DNA of 31,109 bases, from positions 1 through 31,109 of the forward strand of contig CAJMQU010000054.1 in the NCBI GenBank assembly GCA_905215555.1, written 5' to 3'. Origin of the DNA: an uncultured bacterium. Its GTDB lineage: Bacteria > Bacteroidota > Bacteroidia > Bacteroidales > Bacteroidaceae. The notes under the pieces were generated by a model. That model saw only the letters and a program-made list of their open reading frames with translations, did not search any database and was not told where the DNA came from. The translations under genes were made by a program, and so were the position numbers. Shown one piece after another: positions 24,789 to 31,109 of this stretch (position 1 is its first letter; each line of letters starts with the position of its first letter).

Positions 24789-25931
24789 TTAATCACCCTT
24801 TTTATAGATGCGGATATTGTCGAATGAGAAATTACGGGCAATATTGGCATCTATTTCAAGACGCATATTGAAACTGGTATAAGATCCCGGATAGTTATCC
24901 GGATAGTCAGCAGATTGAATGACAGTAAACGGCAATGTAATGGTTTCCCAGCGATTGAAGTTCTGAACATTGAAATCCGTCGCAATCCAGTCACAAGTAG
25001 GAGCCGCCCAATACAGGTAATTACAGAACTTAATCTTATCCAGAATAAACTGGTTAGCCGTGCGGAACTCACATTTCACCACATAGTTTTTACTGGATTC
25101 AAGTCCCAGCATATCGGCGGTGTATTCAATGCCTCCTCTTTCGGCAATATACCACCAACCGGAATATTCGGATTTATCGTCGATACGCAGGAAGTTACCG
25201 CTAAGGCGTTGAGGATCTTTGACGTCAGTCACCACATTGGCCATGCTGGCAGGCAAGTATTCGTCAAAATCCATAATCATGAACTCACGGTCATAATAAC
25301 GGCCCGGACAGATGGCTTCCACATCCCACTTCGTACCTTTCACCTTTACTTTGATATTCTTATCCACATTTACGGGCACTTGGGCAGTCAGGTAATTATT
25401 GCCACTGCTGATGACTTTGGAAACTTTACCGTTGAAATCGACCACCGCGTTCAGAGAGTCTATCTCATAAAGTTCGAAGAAGTCTCCATAAATCATAATG
25501 GTATCGCCCGGACTGGTATATTCATTGAACATACGATCCAAACGGAGTTGGGGAGCATTAGCCTTGAAAGGTACTTCCTGGCAACCGTGAGAATTGTAGA
25601 TATAAATCTTATCCGTCTCTTTCTTAGGAAGTTTCACCGGAATCTTCAGGAACAGAATATTGTTTTCCGTATATACTTCCAGCATATCCAACGCCACATC
25701 ATTAATCAAAACCGAATCGATATTGCGCACATCAAGCCCTGTGCCGTGTACGGCAATAAAGTCGCCCATAGCAGCCTCCGTAATCGGAGTATTCATATCA
25801 TCAAGAGTTGTCACGTTGGTAAGCTGTATAGGCATTGAATTATCCTCATCATCCGAACAAGCCGTAAACGACAAGCCCAGCAACAGCACACCACCCAAAC
25901 ATATATTTCTGAAATTCATTCTATTTTTCAT
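24789..25931 (-). CDS. Surface glycan-binding lipoprotein (SGBP, TIG-domain type)
   Basis: This is a non-catalytic outer-membrane lipoprotein encoded directly after susD, the classical position of surface glycan-binding proteins. From the ATG at 25931 it has 380 residues. A TTG five codons upstream and an ATG four codons downstream (25919) are alternatives. The lipobox LSFTAC is followed by SDDEDN, the acidic pattern linked to surface export in Bacteroides. N-terminal IPT/TIG-like Ig repeats (GDFIAVHGTGL; PGDTIMIYGDFF) precede a C-terminal beta-sandwich with many aromatics (YSGWWYIAERGG, YLYWAAPTCDW) and ending FSFDNIRIYK, suited to glycan stacking. It lies 31 bp after the SusD stop. The bound ligand is unknown. 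Confidence 0.85.
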   Translation of the reverse strand: MKNRMNFRNICLGGVLLLGLSFTACSDDEDNSMPIQLTNVTTLDDMNTPITEAAMGDFIAVHGTGLDVRNIDSVLINDVALDMLEVYTENNILFLKIPVKLPKKETDKIYIYNSHGCQEVPFKANAPQLRLDRMFNEYTSPGDTIMIYGDFFELYEIDSLNAVVDFNGKVSKVISSGNNYLTAQVPVNVDKNIKVKVKGTKWDVEAICPGRYYDREFMIMDFDEYLPASMANVVTDVKDPQRLSGNFLRIDDKSEYSGWWYIAERGGIEYTADMLGLESSKNYVVKCEFRTANQFILDKIKFCNYLYWAAPTCDWIATDFNVQNFNRWETITLPFTVIQSADYPDNYPGSYTSFNMRLEIDANIARNFSFDNIRIYKKGD

Positions 25932-25962
25932 TGCATTATCTATCAATCATTAATAAATAAGA

Positions 25963-27690
25963 TTACCATCCCGGATTGTTCCTGTCTATATAAGGATTCG
26001 TATTGATAACATCCGGCGGGAACGGCAATAGCAGATGCTTTTCTTCGCGGCGTTTCACAATCTCGTTTTCATCCACAGTGCCAATGGCATTCATCACTTG
26101 CAGATAGATACCCCAACGAAGCAGGTCGAAACGGCGGATACCTTCGGCAGCAAATTCCTTTGCACGTTCTTCAAGAATAAATGAACGGAAAGATTCTTTA
26201 GTGAACGGATTCTTTTCATTGCGCTTACTTACCAATGTACTGTTGTTGCGCTTGTTCAGCAACTCCATCTTGTCGAAAGCGTCCATTGTAGGACCGTTCA
26301 ATTCATTGTCTGCTTCACAATAGATAAGAACCAGGTCGGCATAACGCAGATAAGGCCAGTTCCAATCCGTACGGTTACCATTGTTTTCAGCTGTTACGGC
26401 TGTGAACTTCTCAAGTTTTGCCCCATATTCGTGGGCACCGTTTCTGACAACGTCTGTCGGTTCGTAATTATACGGACACCCTTCATACGGCGGCAATCCC
26501 TGGCGTACTTTCACGCTGTCGCGTTCGGGATAGAAATACCACTCCATTTTCTCGTAAGTCTTGTTCCAGTTATACGGAACGCGATGCTTAACGCCCCAAG
26601 TGATACGTTCGTCATCCCAGTCGTCGAATGTCTGCAACCAGTGGTCTCTCTGAACATAATAACCGGAAGTCCACTCCCCGTTATATGCCGGATCGGGCCA
26701 TCCGTAATAGTCTTTGCTGACGTAATTGTAGAAGTCGTCACCCTGGCCGGTCATTGTCTGCAGACAGAAAAGGAACTCAGGTCCGTTTTTGTAGGCGGGA
26801 CTCCACAATTCCTTTTGGCTTGCTGCCAATGAAACCTCACCGCTGCTGATTACTTCTCCGGCTTTTTCCCTTGCCAGACGATAATATTCCTGAGAGTCAA
26901 ATTCCTCGTATCCGGCTACTGCATTTTTGCTGTGAGTGATAGCCACCGGCATCAAGCGTGAAGTTGAGCCATCGGGATTCAGTTTACTGCCCGGACCACC
27001 TTTCACCGTGATTTGTCCACTCTTCATCGAAGCCGACCCGATAGTGGCATATACCTTAGCCAACAGGGCTTTAGCCGTGGCACGACATACATGTCCCTTC
27101 TTATAGCTTTCATCGGTACGCGGCATCAACAAGCTTTCAGCTTCTTTCAACGTCTCGATAATGTGTTCATAGACTTCTTTTACCGAAGAACGGGGCAATT
27201 CGGAGGAGTTACCCTCTGCAATCGAGTACTTGTACAAAGGTATGGAACCGAAGAACTGAACCAACTGGAATTGAGACCAGGCCTTCAAGAAACGAAGTTC
27301 ACCCAGCGCATTGTTCTTTTCTTTTTCGGTAACTCCCGATATCTTCTGCACCAAATAATAGTGGTAGTTGGCCCTATGGATAGTGGTACAGTAATATTGA
27401 TAGAAATTCTTTGTTGAATTCTTGTCGTAAAAGTTACCGGCACCCTCGTCACCAAAAGCCCAGCCCGGCCCAGTCTGGTAGTCACAATCGAAGTTTACGA
27501 CATTATGATAGTTACCCCATGTGAAAGGCCAGTGTAAAGTGTGATAAGCACCTGCCACCAATTGGTCATACGAACCTTCGGCAGCAACATCTTCACCTGC
27601 GACAAAGGTAAATGTTTCCTCCTCCAAGTCACAAGAGGTAGTCAGAAACAAACCTGCAGCACATAAGCTTAATATTTTTAATAGTTTCAT
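25963..27690 (-). CDS. SusD/RagB-family outer-membrane lipoprotein (PUL)
   Basis: This 575-residue surface lipoprotein is the lid of the PUL's SusC transporter. Lipobox LTTSC puts the lipid cysteine at residue 20, followed by DLEEE, an acidic surface-export type sequence. The SusD fold is supported by LGELRFLKAWSQFQLVQFFGSIPL, the TPR-like helices, YLRYADLVLIYCEADN near the C-terminal part, and EGIRRFDLLRWG. It ends in NPYIDRNNPGW, a common SusD ending. It starts 14 bp after the SusC stop and is clearly co-transcribed with it. Confidence 0.95.
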   Translation of the reverse strand: MKLLKILSLCAAGLFLTTSCDLEEETFTFVAGEDVAAEGSYDQLVAGAYHTLHWPFTWGNYHNVVNFDCDYQTGPGWAFGDEGAGNFYDKNSTKNFYQYYCTTIHRANYHYYLVQKISGVTEKEKNNALGELRFLKAWSQFQLVQFFGSIPLYKYSIAEGNSSELPRSSVKEVYEHIIETLKEAESLLMPRTDESYKKGHVCRATAKALLAKVYATIGSASMKSGQITVKGGPGSKLNPDGSTSRLMPVAITHSKNAVAGYEEFDSQEYYRLAREKAGEVISSGEVSLAASQKELWSPAYKNGPEFLFCLQTMTGQGDDFYNYVSKDYYGWPDPAYNGEWTSGYYVQRDHWLQTFDDWDDERITWGVKHRVPYNWNKTYEKMEWYFYPERDSVKVRQGLPPYEGCPYNYEPTDVVRNGAHEYGAKLEKFTAVTAENNGNRTDWNWPYLRYADLVLIYCEADNELNGPTMDAFDKMELLNKRNNSTLVSKRNEKNPFTKESFRSFILEERAKEFAAEGIRRFDLLRWGIYLQVMNAIGTVDENEIVKRREEKHLLLPFPPDVINTNPYIDRNNPGW

Positions 27691-27704
27691 ATTCCTACTT
27701 TTTT

Positions 27705-30700
27705 TTAGAATGCTAATTGAATACCTAAGTTAAATGTACGGGCACTCGGATATGAAGACATATCCACACCTCTACGAGTCGGGTCACTACCGAACGCGTT
27801 TACATCCGGGTCATACCATTCATAACCGGAAATCGTAAACAGGTTAGTGACACTTGCCACAATATTGATTGATTCCACAAACTTCACCGGGCGGGTCCAG
27901 TTATAGCTTAAACTGATATTTTTGCAACGCAGATAAGAACCGTCTACAATATAACGGTCGGAAGCTTTCATCGCACGGGTAAACGTACCGTCGGCACGCG
28001 GCCACTTAGCATTCGCCCTGTTTTCGGGTGTCCAACGGTTGTTGAATACGAAATAAGGCATGTTGCCTGAACCTACAGCCACATCAAACTGCTTCAGATT
28101 CACATTCAGGATATCATTTCCTTGTGTGCCCTGCAGGAAGAAACTGAACGTCCACTTCTTCCAGTTCAACGTACTGGTGATACCGTACTGATAATCGGGA
28201 TTCGTATCACCGATAATAGTCTTGTCACGGTCGTCAATCACCGGATCATCATCCAGATTCTTGTACTTCACCTGTCCGACCATAGACTTAACTTTAGAAG
28301 GAGTCGCATCCCTGTAATACGGATCGGCACGCACTTCCGCCTCATTATCATAGAAACCATCTTCTACATAGCCGTATAAAGTACCGATAGGATAACCGTT
28401 TCTTCTCAAGAACATACTTTCAATACCCCAGGCCACGTCCGAGAACTGGTCAGCATTCAAACCACCGATCTTATTACGGTTGAAAGATATGTTGGCATCC
28501 AATGTCCACATCCAGTCACGGGTTTTCACCGGAATGACGTGTGCAGTGATTTCAAGACCTTTATTGGTAACGTTACCATAGTTGCAGGCTATCTGGCTGA
28601 AACCGGAACTCATATCAATATAACGGTATTGCAACAGGTCGGTAGTCTTCTTATAATACCAGTCGACAACCAAGTTTACCCGATTATTCAAAAAGGCCGC
28701 ATCCAGACCCACATCGAACTGATTGGTCGTCTCCCATTTCAAATTGGCTGCTGCCGGCCCCCCCCATCTGTCCTCACCGGATCCCGGATTCATTATTCCG
28801 TCAAACGGATAATTCTGAGCCTCGAAGCGTGAACGGGTAGCATAAGCACTGATACCCTGGTTACCGGTCTGGCCGGCACTAAAACGCAACTTCAGATTGT
28901 CAAAGAAATTAAGGTTCTTAATGAAAGCCTCATCAGACATACGCCATGCAAAGGCTCCGGAATAGAAATTAGACCAGCGATTCAGAGGATTGAAACGGCT
29001 GGAACCATCACGTCGGAACGATGCCGTGAATAAATAACGATCCAGCAGATTGTAATTGGCACGAGTCAGAAAAGACATCAATTGCGAACGCCATCTGCCG
29101 CTTCCGATTTCTTTCTCACCCACTGCCGCATTCATGTCGTTATCTTCCGTTATGTCATTCGGGAAGTTCTTGGCAAGCATATATTTGCTTCTTCCCATCG
29201 ACTTTTCATAAGTCATACCGGCAACCAGGTTGATGGCATGTACCCCAAACTTCTTATCGAACGTCAACAGAGACTCCAGCGTCAGACCCTCGTAAGCATT
29301 GTCATCCTTTCGTCCGTAACCGTTTGTAGGATTCTGTCCGGAACCGGTATAGCGGTTGTAATACTGGTTTCGTTCATTATAGGTATAGCCATAACCGATG
29401 TTCTGACGGAACTTCAGCCAGTCGGTGAAAGTTATTTCTCCAAAACCCGAAGCGTAAATACCGTAAGTCTCCAGCACGTTCTTTTCTGTATGGGCACTTA
29501 GATACGGATTTGCCAAACCGGAGGCAAAGTCTTCGGAGAACTTAGAGTCAGCGTCCGGGTCGAATACAGGGCGGGTCGGATTAAATGCGATTGCAGATTC
29601 AATCACACCATAGTTTTCCGTATTGGTACGTGCCAGACGGTTCTCTGATTTCGTGAAAGTCAGGTTACTGCCTATCTCCACATAATCATTGATTTTACGG
29701 TTATTATTAGCGCGGACATTATAACGCTTATAATAGGAGTTCACAATAACGCCCTGCTGGTCGAGATACCCCCCGGAGTACATATAAGAGCCTTTTTGGT
29801 CACCACCTGAGATATTCAGACTGTATTCCTGACTAAATGCGTCGTGGAATATTTCATTCTGCCAGTTAGTGCCATAAAAGAGGTTTCCGTCTTCGCGCAA
29901 ATCAAAACCATTGCGGAAATCATCAGGACTGGGCAGATATTTTCTCTCCAGAATGATTTCTTCACCTGTGACCGGATCGGTACCTTTCTTAATAGACCAA
30001 CGGCCGGGAATAGGGTAAGGAAGATTCTCATCGGAAACATAGTTCTTGCCGTCATACATATAACCGAAGATTGTACACTCATTCTTGAACTGTGCATAAT
30101 CGCCCGCGCTCAGCACATCTATCAGTTTCACCGGCTTAGACATACTGAAATTAGCACTGAACTGTACTCTCGCCTTACCCTGGGCACCATTCTTGGTAGT
30201 AATGATAACCACACCGTTGGCAGCACGCGAACCATAAATGGCAGTTGCGGATGCATCCTTCAAAACCTGGATGGACTCTATATCCTGCGGACTGATCAAA
30301 CTCAGCGGATTGTTATTGGATTTCGTGCCATAGTCTGTGGAAGGGGCTTCACCGGCGGTAAACGGCACACCGTCCAATATGTACAACGGCTCTGTAGTCG
30401 TAGTGAACGAGTTGGCACCACGAATCTGAATCGTCACACCTGCTCCCGGAGCACCATCGGCCTGAGATACCTGTACACCGGCCATTTTTCCTTGCAACCC
30501 CTGGTTGATACTTGTCGGATTCGTCTTCAGCAAATCCTCGCTTTTCAGAGAAGAGATAGATCCTGTAAGGTCTTTCTTAGGTACACTACCATAGCCTATA
30601 ACCACCGTTTCTTCCAGCATATGGCTATCTTCCTGTAACACAACATTGACAGTAGTCTTACCTTTTACCGCTACTTCCTGGGTCTTATAACCCACAAAAG

Positions 30701-30956
30701 AAAAAATCAACGTAGCCGTCTTGGAGGCATTGACAGAGTAACGGCCGTTTACATCCGTAATAGCTCCCGCATTCGCATTCTTCACGCGGACTGTAACACC
30801 AATTACAGGTTCACCAAAATCATCAGTCACAACACCCGTAATTTTAGACGTTTGAAGGATTCCTGTAGTTTCGGCCCTCAAACCATTCGGAACTATCATC
30901 AGCGCCATCAGAAGCACTCCAATAATCCCATTCATCGATTTGTGTAATCTTTTCAT
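27705..30956 (-). CDS. SusC/RagA-family TonB-dependent outer-membrane transporter (PUL)
   Basis: This 1083-residue importer heads the PUL. It has a signal peptide (about 1-28), a carboxypeptidase-regulatory-like domain (about 38-112), a TonB-box region (MLEETVVIGYG), the plug with SusC signature GSRAANGVVIITTKNG, and a large barrel ending in NLGIQLAF. It has no STN domain, which argues against anti-sigma signalling and fits control by a hybrid two-component or other sensor encoded elsewhere. The substrate probably enters as an oligosaccharide for the GH27, PHP and GH97 enzymes. A G8 run lies in the coding strand at 28758-28765 (WGGPAA). Confidence 0.95.
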   Translation of the reverse strand: MKRLHKSMNGIIGVLLMALMIVPNGLRAETTGILQTSKITGVVTDDFGEPVIGVTVRVKNANAGAITDVNGRYSVNASKTATLIFSFVGYKTQEVAVKGKTTVNVVLQEDSHMLEETVVIGYGSVPKKDLTGSISSLKSEDLLKTNPTSINQGLQGKMAGVQVSQADGAPGAGVTIQIRGANSFTTTTEPLYILDGVPFTAGEAPSTDYGTKSNNNPLSLISPQDIESIQVLKDASATAIYGSRAANGVVIITTKNGAQGKARVQFSANFSMSKPVKLIDVLSAGDYAQFKNECTIFGYMYDGKNYVSDENLPYPIPGRWSIKKGTDPVTGEEIILERKYLPSPDDFRNGFDLREDGNLFYGTNWQNEIFHDAFSQEYSLNISGGDQKGSYMYSGGYLDQQGVIVNSYYKRYNVRANNNRKINDYVEIGSNLTFTKSENRLARTNTENYGVIESAIAFNPTRPVFDPDADSKFSEDFASGLANPYLSAHTEKNVLETYGIYASGFGEITFTDWLKFRQNIGYGYTYNERNQYYNRYTGSGQNPTNGYGRKDDNAYEGLTLESLLTFDKKFGVHAINLVAGMTYEKSMGRSKYMLAKNFPNDITEDNDMNAAVGEKEIGSGRWRSQLMSFLTRANYNLLDRYLFTASFRRDGSSRFNPLNRWSNFYSGAFAWRMSDEAFIKNLNFFDNLKLRFSAGQTGNQGISAYATRSRFEAQNYPFDGIMNPGSGEDRWGGPAAANLKWETTNQFDVGLDAAFLNNRVNLVVDWYYKKTTDLLQYRYIDMSSGFSQIACNYGNVTNKGLEITAHVIPVKTRDWMWTLDANISFNRNKIGGLNADQFSDVAWGIESMFLRRNGYPIGTLYGYVEDGFYDNEAEVRADPYYRDATPSKVKSMVGQVKYKNLDDDPVIDDRDKTIIGDTNPDYQYGITSTLNWKKWTFSFFLQGTQGNDILNVNLKQFDVAVGSGNMPYFVFNNRWTPENRANAKWPRADGTFTRAMKASDRYIVDGSYLRCKNISLSYNWTRPVKFVESINIVASVTNLFTISGYEWYDPDVNAFGSDPTRRGVDMSSYPSARTFNLGIQLAF

Positions 30957-31019
30957 AGACTCATTTTTGGATTAATTAAATAAAGAAGTTTTTCAATGTA
31001 TTGATATTTATGCCACAGC

Positions 31020-31033
31020 ACTTTCATGAAAGT
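31020..31033. promoter_or_regulatory. 14-bp perfect palindrome upstream of the PUL susC
   Basis: ACTTTCATGAAAGT is a perfect palindrome 64-77 bp upstream of the SusC start at 30956. It is a candidate operator for the PUL regulator. The promoter itself was not identified; near-matches to TAnnTTTG nearby are weak. Confidence 0.45.
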
Positions 31034-31109
31034 ATGAATGACACAGCAACCATTTTCTATTTTATGGCAGGATTAATGAACAATTCATCCATATACACTT
31101 TCTGAGGTG

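Noticed and set aside
24915..25838. 307-codon plus-strand frame opposite the SGBP gene
   Set aside because: The minus-strand frame has a lipobox and TIG-like repeats and fits the operon; this one has no recognisable feature.
28758..28765. C8 run in susC (and C9 at 5086-5094) as phase-variation switches
   Set aside because: The frame is intact, the C9 run is intergenic, and single short homopolymers are weak evidence for slipped-strand switching.

Overview
The window is chromosomal DNA from a gut-type member of the order Bacteroidales, most likely the genus Bacteroides. The evidence is two SusC/SusD outer-membrane pairs, Bacteroides-style lipoproteins with acidic residues after the lipidated cysteine, -7 promoter boxes of the TAnnTTTG type, no strong Shine-Dalgarno sequences, and a polysaccharide-utilisation locus (PUL). 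I saw no tRNA, rRNA, CRISPR array, transposase or phage gene.

Left part (1-8.9 kb), housekeeping. An 877-bp gene-free leader holds a phased repeat. It is followed by tex (RNA-binding transcription accessory protein), a CPBP-family membrane protease whose 3' end overlaps tex tail-to-tail, a secreted BspA-like leucine-rich-repeat protein, a YbiT-type ABC-F ATPase with a degenerate second nucleotide-binding domain, and the divergent grpE-dnaJ chaperone operon. A palindrome sits just upstream of the grpE promoter box.

Middle part (8.9-16.4 kb), plus strand. A large secreted zinc metalloprotease (DUF5118/DUF5117 type) is followed by a SusC/SusD pair. No glycoside hydrolase accompanies this pair, so peptide or protein uptake is a reasonable inference.

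Right part (16.4-31 kb), minus strand. This is a PUL read from the right edge leftwards: SusC, SusD, surface glycan-binding lipoprotein, a structured 213-bp intergenic region, NPCBM-GH27, a secreted PHP-domain phosphoesterase, a second GH27, a SusB-like GH97, and a GH20 beta-hexosaminidase that has lost its catalytic core. A PUL combining alpha-galactosidase-type, alpha-glucosidase-type and phosphoesterase functions, with no endo-acting enzyme, suggests a phosphate-containing or small alpha-linked glycan rather than a plant polymer. The regulator is not in the window and may lie beyond 31109. The left end of the PUL is decaying: the GH20 is broken, the next reading frame is a stub, and a REP-like inverted repeat follows.
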